Positions 1 to 5,455 of a stretch of 5,487 nucleotides of DNA are shown one piece after another. Position 1 is the stretch's first letter, and the number at the start of each line of letters is the position of its first letter. Position numbers and translations under genes: made by a program. The notes below the pieces were generated by a model. The model saw only the letters and a list, made by a program, of their open reading frames with translations. It had not been told where the DNA came from and searched no databases. The DNA comes from an uncultured Marmoricola sp. (GTDB taxonomy: Bacteria; Actinomycetota; Actinomycetes; Propionibacteriales; Nocardioidaceae): assembly GCA_937868455.1 (NCBI GenBank), contig CALMMO010000354.1, forward strand, positions 1 through 5,487. The letters run 5' to 3'.

Positions 1-63
1 TCTAGCAGTGGCGCGACACGCCGTCATCAGATTGATACCAAAAAGTTTTGTGCGAGCCAGCGT

Positions 64-90
64 TAAACACGAGAAATATTCTCGTGTTTA
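64..90. repeat. Perfect 12-bp-arm palindrome with 3-base centre
   Basis: The arms TAAACACGAGAA (64-75) and TTCTCGTGTTTA (79-90) are exact reverse complements around the trinucleotide ATA. Pairing stops cleanly on both sides (T63 against C91). Only 5 of the 12 pairs are G:C and no U-tract follows in either direction, so a factor-independent terminator is unlikely. A dimeric-regulator operator is the more natural reading. The arms do not match the LexA, CIRCE or Fur consensus sequences I know, so no regulator is proposed. Confidence 0.75.
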
Positions 91-92
91 CG

Positions 93-154
93 AATTCGGA
101 CATTTAGCACTTTCAGTTGTCACATGAGGGGCTAGATCGTCGCAATTCGGACAT
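93..154. repeat. 11-bp direct repeat, 51-bp period
   Basis: AATTCGGACAT occurs at 93-103 and again at 144-154, identical in all 11 positions and 51 bp apart, which is close to five helical turns. The first copy begins three bases after the palindrome. The repeats could be tandem protein-binding sites on one DNA face, or a chance or duplication product. The sequence alone does not distinguish these. Confidence 0.5.
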
Positions 155-306
155 ACCCTGCCGGGTACCCCGCTCTGATCAGGCAAAACGCGCTTGCGCA
201 GGTTCCCGACAAAATGCCGGTATCTCCTATCCAACCTGCTTGCGCACTAGCAAAGCGCACCTTATGTCCCTCACAGGAGCGATACACGTTCCACTTCGTC
301 AACTCG

Positions 307-312
307 GGGGAG
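307..312 (+). promoter_or_regulatory. Ribosome-binding site of the secreted-protein gene
   Basis: GGGGAG lies 10 bases before the ATG at 323. It is the only clear Shine-Dalgarno sequence among the three plus-strand genes and supports the chosen start. Confidence 0.6.
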
Positions 313-322
313 TGACTTTCAG

Positions 323-871
323 ATGTCAGCAGAGATTTCCACCTCGGGCGTCAATCGACGTTCGTTAGCTCTGGGTGCGGCCTGGGCTGCACCCGTCATT
401 GCGTTGAGCACATCCGCGCCAGCCTTTGCAGTGTCGGGTACCACGCCCACTGTCGCCGAAAGCCCTGGCTGCAAGGCGCCTGGCAGCAGCTGTGCGCCGA
501 TCCAAAAGGGATACGCGTTCCCCTTCCAACTCACCAACACCGACACGATCGACATTTGGATCTACACGGTGACCTTCGTCTCGACGGTGCCCTCAAACGT
601 CTACACCGACGTGTTCAGTGGTGGTCAACTCATTCAGACGAACTCCACCGGGACTGTCGACACGGTGGCCGTGTTGCCGCTGAACATCCCCCCTGGCGGG
701 ACTCTCTACTTCAAATACAACGGTTTCGCATCCAGCAGCGCCAACTTGGCCTACGACGCGAACCTTTCGTTCACTTGGGGTCACACCGCCACCGCTGCCG
801 GAGACACCGACCACCAGCCAGTCAACTTCACCATCAACATCGGCGCCAGCCCGCCAGACTGCTGCAAGTAG
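323..871 (+). CDS. Tat-type secreted protein of unknown function
   Basis: This 182-residue protein has a clear export signal. Residues 11-17 (NRRSLAL) carry twin arginines at R12 and R13, followed by a hydrophobic stretch (about 15-31) and an AFA motif ending at residue 36, so the likely mature start is V37. NRR-x-GAAWAAPVIA-type signals are common on actinobacterial surface and secreted proteins, so Tat export is probable. The mature part of about 146 residues is Thr/Ser/Asn-rich with alternating hydrophobic residues (for example about 76-90 and 117-131), suggesting a beta-sandwich; I recognise no family. Its only cysteines are C50, C57, C180 and C181, at the two ends of the mature chain, so disulfides may tie the ends together. 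There is no LPXTG motif or C-terminal membrane segment, hence release or loose surface association. The ATG at 323 has a GGGGAG ribosome-binding site at 307-312, spaced 10 bases, and places the signal peptide correctly. Confidence 0.85.
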   Translation: MSAEISTSGVNRRSLALGAAWAAPVIALSTSAPAFAVSGTTPTVAESPGCKAPGSSCAPIQKGYAFPFQLTNTDTIDIWIYTVTFVSTVPSNVYTDVFSGGQLIQTNSTGTVDTVAVLPLNIPPGGTLYFKYNGFASSSANLAYDANLSFTWGHTATAAGDTDHQPVNFTINIGASPPDCCK

Positions 872-878
872 CCTCAGC

Positions 879-884
879 TAGCCT
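879..884 (+). promoter_or_regulatory. Candidate -10 element for a leaderless DUF1028 mRNA
   Basis: TAGCCT is followed by exactly six bases (GCGCCC) and then the ATG at 891. If transcription starts at that A, the hexamer occupies -12 to -7. TANNNT at this spacing, with no Shine-Dalgarno sequence, is the usual layout of leaderless actinobacterial genes. No good -35 is visible near 855-861. Read-through from the upstream gene, only 19 bases away, is the alternative. Confidence 0.45.
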
Positions 885-890
885 GCGCCC

Positions 891-1718
891 ATGACGTTCT
901 CAATTGTGGGCAGGTCGGCTGATGGCGCGTCGTGGGGTGTTGCTGTAGCCAGCAAGTTCCTCGCTGTTGGGTCTGCCGTGCCTGCTGCGGTCGCCCAGGT
1001 TGGTGCCATCGCTACCCAAGCAGACGCCAATGTCGCCTGGAAGGGCCTAGCTCTCAGCCTCCTCGACGACGGCGCAACGGCTTCTGTGGCGGTTCAGCGC
1101 CTCATTGAAGACGACGAAGGTCGCGATCATCGCCAAGTTGGCATCGTTGATGCCACCGGAGGCGCGGCGACCTACACCGGCACCGAATGCCTTGATTGGG
1201 CGGGAGGCGTTACGAGTGAGCACGCTGAAGGCAGTTGCGCCATCCAAGGCAACGTCTTAACCGGCCCCGAAGTGGTCGATGCCATGCTCGGTGCCTGGCA
1301 GTCCACCTCTGGCGACTTAGCGCAGCGGTTGATGGCTGCGCTCATCGCTGGCGATGAGGCCGGCGGTGACCGCCGCGGGCGACAAAGCGCGGCGCTACTC
1401 GTCGTACGCGATGGGGCTGGCTACTCCGGAGGAGATGACATCGCCGTTGACCTCCGTGTCGATGACCACAGCGCACCCATCCCCGAGTTGATGAGGCTGC
1501 TTTGTCTCAACGACTTGTATCTGACGGCGTCGACTGAGGCTGAGAAGGTGGCCATCACTCCGGCGATCCGCGATGAGCTCGAATCCTTGGCCCACAAGGC
1601 CGGACACCCGGACTTCGCAAGCTTGGTTGGGTGCGAAAACTACGAAATGCGCGTCGACCACGCTCGGCCACCGCTGTGGATCGACCGGCGAATCTTGGCC
1701 ATTCTTCGCGGTGAATGA
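891..1718 (+). CDS. DUF1028 family Ntn-hydrolase-like protein
   Basis: This 275-residue protein matches the DUF1028 family along residues 1-210. Recognisable blocks are the start MTFSIVGR, GVAVASKF (16-23), ATQADAN (41-47), DHRQVGIVD (79-87), a CLDWAGG block (100-106), GNVLTGPEVV (120-129), GDRRGRQSAALLVV (159-172) and DLRVDDH (187-193). The family has an Ntn-hydrolase-like fold. Here Thr2 would become the N-terminal residue once Met1 is removed and is a candidate nucleophile (inference). The substrate is not known to me. The tail, about 225-275, with an NYEMR motif and ending IDRRILAILRG, resembles the small putative peptidoglycan-binding domain often found at the C-terminus of this family. 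There is no signal peptide, so it is probably cytoplasmic. The ATG at 891 lacks a Shine-Dalgarno sequence but fits a leaderless start. The stop overlaps the next gene's GTG start, so the two are probably co-expressed. Confidence 0.9.
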   Translation: MTFSIVGRSADGASWGVAVASKFLAVGSAVPAAVAQVGAIATQADANVAWKGLALSLLDDGATASVAVQRLIEDDEGRDHRQVGIVDATGGAATYTGTECLDWAGGVTSEHAEGSCAIQGNVLTGPEVVDAMLGAWQSTSGDLAQRLMAALIAGDEAGGDRRGRQSAALLVVRDGAGYSGGDDIAVDLRVDDHSAPIPELMRLLCLNDLYLTASTEAEKVAITPAIRDELESLAHKAGHPDFASLVGCENYEMRVDHARPPLWIDRRILAILRGE

Positions 1719-2121
1719 ACTCCACCTCAGTCCCGAGGTAACCCTGAGCGAGGCTTGGCGTCGGCTACTCGCCATGGCGAAGCCTGACGAGACCGTGCGA
1801 GTGCGCGACGAAAGCAACCTCATTGTGGTGTGGAACGAAGAAACCGGCGGCCTCATCGGGCAGCCGGTGCCCCACTCCCCCCAGGGCTGGGACCTGATCC
1901 GCGCCGACCGTGCCACGTGGCCCCACCTGCGAGATGGGCACGCTGTGTGCGGACCGTTGCACAGTCATCTCATCGCCAAGGCCACGCGCGGCATCTGGCA
2001 CGTCACCGGAGCAGCTTGGACATATCCAGCAGAGGTCACAGGACCGCAGCCGTGGCCCCACGTCAGGGTCGTTTCTGACCCAACCGTGACGGGGTGCGCC
2101 ATCGAGTTCCTAGTTGAGTGA
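1711..2121 (+). CDS. Unrecognised 136-residue protein coupled to DUF1028
   Basis: I do not recognise this family. The GTG at 1711 is chosen because it sits in an 8-base overlap (GTGAATGA) with the DUF1028 stop, a typical translational-coupling arrangement, and because the residues after it (NELHLSPEVTLSEAWRRLL) look like genuine protein with an amphipathic helix. The internal ATG at 1774 is the alternative start, and neither has a clear Shine-Dalgarno sequence. The protein is soluble-looking, with no signal peptide or membrane segment. It is rich in Trp, His and Pro, with an HAVCGPLHSHL segment (77-87), cysteines C80 and C129, and short beta-like stretches (about 28-42 and 117-135). The His/Cys segment could bind metal, but that is speculative. 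Its 3' end overlaps the convergent CoADR-RHD gene by 12 bases. A partner role with DUF1028 is inferred only from the gene order. Confidence 0.7.
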   Translation: MNELHLSPEVTLSEAWRRLLAMAKPDETVRVRDESNLIVVWNEETGGLIGQPVPHSPQGWDLIRADRATWPHLRDGHAVCGPLHSHLIAKATRGIWHVTGAAWTYPAEVTGPQPWPHVRVVSDPTVTGCAIEFLVE

Positions 2122-3732
2122 GGTTCCCGCCAACCAGGTGAGGTAGCCACCGTCAAGGTTGCGCACCGACCGGCCGTGCTCGGCCAGGATGCGAGCGGCG
2201 ATGTGGCCACGAATCCCGACCTGGCAATGGACCACGAGGTTGCCCTCAGGGAGTTCGTGCAAGCGCGAGCGAAGGTGGTCGAGCTCAATGTTGACCGCAC
2301 CTGGGATCGCGCCTGCAGCGTGCTCCCCCGGGGAGCGTACGTCGACCAGCGTGGCCCCCTGGCTCAAGGCATCGTCGAGTTCGTGCCACTGAATGCTCTG
2401 CGTTGCTCCTGTAGACAGGTTGTCCGCGATCCACCCGAGCATGTTGATCGGGTCCTTGGCCGAGCCGAACGCAGGTGCATAGGCGAGTTCGAGGGTCGCC
2501 AAGTCCGCAGCCGTGAGCCCTCCGCGCATCGCCGTGGCAATGACGTCAATGCGCTTGTCGACACCCGACTCCCCCACACCCTGAGCACCCAGGATCTGCC
2601 ACGTGTCAGGGTCGGCCAGAAGTTTGAGGTGCATGGTGTCCGCACCCGGGTAATAGCCAGCATGAGACCCAGGATGGGTGTGGATTGCCACATAAGGTCG
2701 GTGAGCCGCACGGAGGCGCTTCTCATTCCAGCCGGTCGCAGCTACCTGCAGCCCGAACACTCCGACGATGGCAGTGCCGAGCACCCCCGGGTTGTGAACT
2801 GAACGTCCCGCGATGATGTCGGCGACCAAGCGTCCCTGCCTGTTGGCCGTGTTGGCCAACGGCACCAACGCCTGTGACCCATCTATTCCGTCGAGCTTTT
2901 CGACAGCGTCGCCGACCGCATAGATGTGTGGGTCGCTAGTGCGCAATGAGTCGTCAACGAAGACGCCACCACGGGGGCCGATCTTGAGGCCAGCACGTTC
3001 GGCCAGCGACGTGTCGGGCCGCACGCCAATGGCGGCAATCACCACCTCAGCAGGCGCCTCAGTGCCATCAGAGATCGTCACGGTGTCGGCGCCGATGCTG
3101 GTCACTGCCACACCCAGTCGCAGATCCACCTCGTGGGCACGCACGCGTTCATGCACGAGCGAAGCGAGTTCTGGGTCAAGGGGGGCCATCAGTTGGCTCG
3201 TCGCCTCAACCAAGGTCACCTCAAGGCCGAGGTGCCGCAGGTTCTCGGCCATCTCGACCCCGATGAATCCGCCACCGATCACCGTGACAGTCTTCGCATC
3301 GGCCACCGCTTTCACGATCGCATCGGTGTCTTCGATGTCCCGCAACGTCAACGCTCGCTCAATGCCGGGGATCGGTGGGCGCACGGGTCGCGCACCCGGA
3401 GAGAGCACGAGAGCGTCGTACTCAATGTCTTCGCGGTCTTCGGTGAGCACCGAGCGCACGGTCACGATCTTGCGATCCCGATCGATCGCCACTGCCTCGG
3501 TATTGACTCGCACATCCAGCGCGAATCTGTCAGCCAGGCTCTGGGGAGTCTGCAGCAACAGGTCGCCACGTTGCTCAATGACTCCCCCGACGTGGTAGGG
3601 CAATCCACAGTTGGCGAAAGACACATGCCCACTGCGTTCGAGCACGACGATCTGGGCCTGCTCGTCGAGTCGCCGCAGCCGGGTGGCCGCCGACATACCC
3701 CCTGCAACACCACCAACAATCACGATTCGCAT
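2110..3732 (-). CDS. CoA-disulfide/persulfide reductase with C-terminal rhodanese domain
   Basis: This 540-residue flavoprotein is a CoADR-RHD fusion of usual length. It has an N-terminal FAD motif (VGGVAGG, 6-12), the single redox cysteine C42 in SFANCGLPY, an NAD(P)-binding motif (IGGGFIGVEMAENL, 152-165) and a second FAD motif (IYAVGDAVE, 270-278). The dimerisation domain carries GYYPGA (359-364) and ELAYAPAFGSAKDPINMLG (415-433). Y361 and Y418 appear to match the tyrosines near the active site in Staphylococcus aureus CoADR. Residues from about 445 form the rhodanese domain (LVDVRSPGEHAAGAIPGA, 462-479), with catalytic C503 in the loop HCQVGIRG. Family members reduce CoA disulfide, CoA persulfide or polysulfide with NAD(P)H in the cytosol; the exact substrate cannot be read from sequence. 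The start fits because the FAD fold begins at residue 2. A CsoR/CstR-like palindrome overlaps its promoter, and the mRNA is probably leaderless. With the SQR-like gene upstream on the same strand it suggests sulfide oxidation and persulfide clearance. Confidence 0.93.
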   Translation of the reverse strand: MRIVIVGGVAGGMSAATRLRRLDEQAQIVVLERSGHVSFANCGLPYHVGGVIEQRGDLLLQTPQSLADRFALDVRVNTEAVAIDRDRKIVTVRSVLTEDREDIEYDALVLSPGARPVRPPIPGIERALTLRDIEDTDAIVKAVADAKTVTVIGGGFIGVEMAENLRHLGLEVTLVEATSQLMAPLDPELASLVHERVRAHEVDLRLGVAVTSIGADTVTISDGTEAPAEVVIAAIGVRPDTSLAERAGLKIGPRGGVFVDDSLRTSDPHIYAVGDAVEKLDGIDGSQALVPLANTANRQGRLVADIIAGRSVHNPGVLGTAIVGVFGLQVAATGWNEKRLRAAHRPYVAIHTHPGSHAGYYPGADTMHLKLLADPDTWQILGAQGVGESGVDKRIDVIATAMRGGLTAADLATLELAYAPAFGSAKDPINMLGWIADNLSTGATQSIQWHELDDALSQGATLVDVRSPGEHAAGAIPGAVNIELDHLRSRLHELPEGNLVVHCQVGIRGHIAARILAEHGRSVRNLDGGYLTWLAGTSLN

Positions 3733-3738
3733 GACCCA

Positions 3739-3767
3739 ATAATACCCCGTGGGGTATTTAGAGTTAC
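3739..3767 (-). promoter_or_regulatory. Candidate leaderless promoter of the CoADR-RHD gene
   Basis: On the minus strand TATTAT (3744-3739) is followed by six bases (TGGGTC) and the ATG at 3732, which puts the hexamer at -12 to -7 if transcription starts at the A of ATG. There is no properly spaced Shine-Dalgarno sequence, which agrees with a leaderless mRNA. A weak -35 candidate (GTAACT, 3767-3762) lies 17 bases upstream of the hexamer. The palindrome at 3741-3758 fills the spacer and covers most of the -10. Confidence 0.55.
3741..3758. promoter_or_regulatory. CsoR/CstR-like operator in the CoADR-RHD promoter
   Basis: AATACCCC-GT-GGGGTATT is a perfect inverted repeat with 8-bp arms and a 2-bp centre. 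G-tract palindromes flanked by A/T (ATACCC...GGGTAT) are the known operator type of CsoR-family repressors, which include the copper sensor CsoR and the persulfide sensor CstR. Its position between -35 and -10 would allow repression by blocking RNA polymerase. The gene content points to a persulfide sensor rather than a copper sensor; that step is inference. Confidence 0.7.
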
Positions 3768-3772
3768 AGGCG

Positions 3773-3797
3773 GGTCATACCTCAAGACGGTCATACC
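3773..3797. repeat. 9-bp tandem direct repeat upstream of the CoADR-RHD promoter
   Basis: On the plus strand GGTCATACC occurs at 3773-3781 and 3789-3797, identical, with a 16-bp period (minus strand: GGTATGACC, 7 bases, GGTATGACC). Relative to the proposed start at 3732 the pair spans about -41 to -65, just upstream of the weak -35, a usual place for an activator site. The GGTAT part resembles a CsoR-type half-site, so an accessory regulator contact is also possible. Confidence 0.45.
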
Positions 3798-3816
3798 CAG
3801 GCTCACAGGAGCCCGG
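3797..3816 (-). terminator. Weak hairpin after the 50-residue gene
   Basis: GGCTC (3800-3804) and GAGCC (3809-3813) pair around ACAG, and two more C:G pairs lie beyond one A/C mismatch. It starts four bases after the stop codon of the small gene on the minus strand. No T-tract follows, so factor-independent termination would be inefficient. Some transcripts may read through into the CoADR-RHD gene. Confidence 0.25.
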
Positions 3817-3819
3817 CAT

Positions 3820-3972
3820 TCACCCCTTGTGGCCGCTGGCCACCATCTTCATGATCCGGGCGTTGAACACCACGAACCTCATCAACTGCACCGGGATGCT
3901 GCGACGTTGACGCAGCGTCTTGTCGGTTGGCAATGGCGCACGGGACAGATCTGCAATGGGTTGGTCGCTCAT
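3820..3972 (-). CDS. Small 50-residue basic amphipathic protein downstream of the SQR-like gene
   Basis: A 50-codon frame runs from ATG (3972) to TGA (3822-3820). The start is strongly supported: GGAG (3982-3979), inside the last codons of the SQR-like gene, lies six bases before the ATG, and the two genes are separated by only three bases, so translation is probably coupled. The N-terminal half (MSDQPIADLSRAPLPTDKT) is polar. A basic patch follows (RQRR, 22-24 region), then SIPVQLMRFVVFNARIMKMV (about 25-44), which could form an amphipathic, membrane-surface helix with basic residues on one face, ending in SGHKG. I do not recognise a family. Because SQR enzymes attach to the membrane and reduce quinone, a small helper or anchor subunit is a reasonable inference from the coupling, but there is no direct evidence. 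Confidence 0.72.
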   Translation of the reverse strand: MSDQPIADLSRAPLPTDKTLRQRRSIPVQLMRFVVFNARIMKMVASGHKG

Positions 3973-3975
3973 GAC

Positions 3976-5427
3976 TCACTCCGGAATGAACTGCCAGCCC
4001 GGACGGGCTTTGGCTTTGTAGATGAACAGGTAGTGCAGCATCAATTTGACCCAGTGGCCGGCCAGACCGATCTCACCGCGCGTCTGGGCAATGTCACGCC
4101 CGGTCGGGAACTTCTCAAAGTCGGGTACGACGGGCATCATCGTCATCGCCGCCGCTGAACCGGTGCGCATTCCAGCACCAGCCGAGGCAACGCACGCTGC
4201 CCCCATGTCGGCCATCGAGGCCTTGTGAGCGGCTGCGCCTGGGTTCTTGATCCGGTCCACGATCGTCATCGCCACGGTCTTGCCCATGACGCCACTGGGC
4301 ATCCCGGTGCGAGGTGGAGAGGGCGCGATCATCGTGCCATTTGCTGACTTGCGAGGCACCGAAATCTGGTGCGGCGGGGCAAAGGCGATCCCCACTGCGA
4401 AGACGTTGTCGTAGCCGGGGGCCTGATAGGTGTGCGGCCAATCGCTGGCCTTCCACTGCTCATAGGGCTTGCCCGAGTAGTCGGCGTCGACCTTCATGAA
4501 CCCGCTCGGCGCGAACAGTTCGTTGGTGATGTCGGCGCCAGCTGCGTCGTATGCTGCCAGCGGCACGCCACCAAAGGGCGGCAACAACATGGCGAAGTCG
4601 AATTCGAGGTCGTGACGCTCACCGTCAAGGGTTTCGTAGTGCACAACCCCCTCGCTCACCTCGTGCACGTGAGCACCCAAGATCGCCTCGACGTTGCGCT
4701 CGCGGAAGAGGGATCCGGTCCACAGTTCACTGCTGGTCTCAAAGCCCATGTCAGCGAAGGTCATTCCCCCGACCCCAAAGTCACCGAGTTCAGCCTCGTT
4801 GGTGAGATAGATCAGGCGCGCTCGATCGCGCACACCAGCCTCACGCAGTTCGTGGTCAACATTGAAGACGTATTCAAAGGCCGCGCCTTCGCAGGTGCAG
4901 GTTCCATGACCCATTCCCACCACAAGGGTCTTCGTGGCCCCGGCGCGCATTTCTGCGATGCACTCGGCCAATGAGGCCGCCGCCTCGATGGCGTGATCAG
5001 CGGTGCACACCGAGACTGTGTGTCCATCGGGACCTAGGCCGGGTGTCATTTGGAACTTCAGTTGCGGACCGGTGGCATTGATCAAGAAGTCATAGCGCAA
5101 CTGGCTTTCGACCCCGGCGCTCTCACCATGGGTGGAGACCACGTCGACAGCCCCACGTGGGTCGTTGCCATCACCTTGAGGGCGAATCGCCACGGCCTTT
5201 GCCTGCACGTGGGCGATGCCCTTCTTGGCATAAATGGGGGCCAGCGGGAAGACCACATCAGCCTTGCCCATTTTTCCCACTCCGACCCAGATGTTGGAGG
5301 GAATCCAGTTCCATTCTGCGTTGGGCGAAACCACCGTCACGGTGTGTTGCTTGCCCAGTTTGCGGCGTAGATGAAGGGCTGCGGTGTGTCCGGAAACCCC
5401 TGCGCCTAGTACGACGACGTCTGCCAT
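3976..5427 (-). CDS. Sulfide:quinone oxidoreductase-like flavoprotein
   Basis: This 483-residue protein belongs to the FAD-dependent SQR/type II NADH dehydrogenase-like group. It begins with an FAD motif (VVVLGAGVSGHTAALHL, 4-20). SQR-like landmarks are SVCTADHA (139-146), CEGAAFEYVF (179-188), matching the C-G-P-A-x-E-F active-site region, VFAVGIAFAPP (342-352), PPRTGMPSGVMG (371-382) and ADMGAACVA (406-414). C141 and C179 align with two of the three conserved SQR cysteines. The third, expected near VFAVGIAF, appears replaced (A348/F349), and C177 makes a CTC pair with C179. The tail GHWVKLMLHYLFIYKAKARPGW (from 457) looks amphipathic and could bind the membrane. Role: oxidation of sulfide or a related sulfur compound with electrons passed to quinone, likely but not proven. 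The start at 5427 is preferred over 5472 because AAAGGGG lies seven bases upstream, the FAD motif follows at once, and the longer start would lie inside a palindromic operator. Confidence 0.82.
   Translation of the reverse strand: MADVVVLGAGVSGHTAALHLRRKLGKQHTVTVVSPNAEWNWIPSNIWVGVGKMGKADVVFPLAPIYAKKGIAHVQAKAVAIRPQGDGNDPRGAVDVVSTHGESAGVESQLRYDFLINATGPQLKFQMTPGLGPDGHTVSVCTADHAIEAAASLAECIAEMRAGATKTLVVGMGHGTCTCEGAAFEYVFNVDHELREAGVRDRARLIYLTNEAELGDFGVGGMTFADMGFETSSELWTGSLFRERNVEAILGAHVHEVSEGVVHYETLDGERHDLEFDFAMLLPPFGGVPLAAYDAAGADITNELFAPSGFMKVDADYSGKPYEQWKASDWPHTYQAPGYDNVFAVGIAFAPPHQISVPRKSANGTMIAPSPPRTGMPSGVMGKTVAMTIVDRIKNPGAAAHKASMADMGAACVASAGAGMRTGSAAAMTMMPVVPDFEKFPTGRDIAQTRGEIGLAGHWVKLMLHYLFIYKAKARPGWQFIPE
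3979..3982 (-). promoter_or_regulatory. Ribosome-binding site of the 50-residue gene
   Basis: GGAG on the minus strand sits six bases before the ATG at 3972 and lies within the end of the SQR-like coding sequence. It is the main evidence that the short frame is translated. Confidence 0.6.
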
Positions 5428-5434
5428 CTCAGTG

Positions 5435-5441
5435 CCCCTTT
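5435..5441 (-). promoter_or_regulatory. Ribosome-binding site deciding the SQR-like start
   Basis: AAAGGGG on the minus strand lies seven bases before the ATG at 5427. The alternative in-frame ATG at 5472 has no comparable site visible in the 15 bases of the window upstream of it. Confidence 0.65.
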
Positions 5442-5455
5442 GCACGGTCAATGCG

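Larger units (their letters stand above)
1..322. other. Non-coding region upstream of the secreted-protein gene
   Basis: This 322-base stretch has no convincing gene. One open frame (117-368, plus) exists, but its translation has no recognisable domain, and it runs into the better-supported gene starting at 323 in another frame. The left part (about 40-110) is visibly richer in A and T than the coding DNA to its right, as expected of a regulatory region. It contains a perfect palindrome (64-90), an 11-bp direct repeat (93-103 and 144-154) and a 9-bp direct repeat GCTTGCGCA (192-200 and 238-246). No promoter could be assigned with confidence. TTGCGC at 240-245 and TTATGT at 262-267, 16 bases apart, are the best weak -35/-10 pair seen for the gene at 323. 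Confidence 0.6.

Noticed and set aside
64..90. Palindrome as a factor-independent terminator
   Set aside because: The stem is only modestly GC-rich and no T-tract follows on either strand.
153..168. Third possible CsoR-like site, ATACCC-TGCC-GGGTAC
   Set aside because: The arms are shorter, the centre is four bases instead of two, and it is not adjacent to a sulfur gene. The similarity is probably chance.
117..368. 83-residue plus-strand open frame upstream of the secreted-protein gene
   Set aside because: It crosses the well-supported start, ribosome-binding site and signal peptide of the gene at 323 in another frame, has no recognisable domain and no convincing start signal.
476..499. GGCGC...GCGCC inverted repeat within the secreted-protein gene
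   Set aside because: The short arms are far apart in GC-rich coding DNA, as expected by chance.
1395..1916. 173-residue minus-strand open frame
   Set aside because: It is antisense to the conserved DUF1028 C-terminal half and has no domain of its own.
3133..4158. 341-residue plus-strand open frame
   Set aside because: It lies opposite the CoADR-RHD gene, the intergenic promoter and the SQR-like 3' end. Its sequence has no coherent domain, so it is a shadow of high-GC coding DNA.
4369..4974. 201-residue plus-strand open frame
   Set aside because: It is antisense to conserved SQR-like motifs and is explained by codon bias on the opposite strand.
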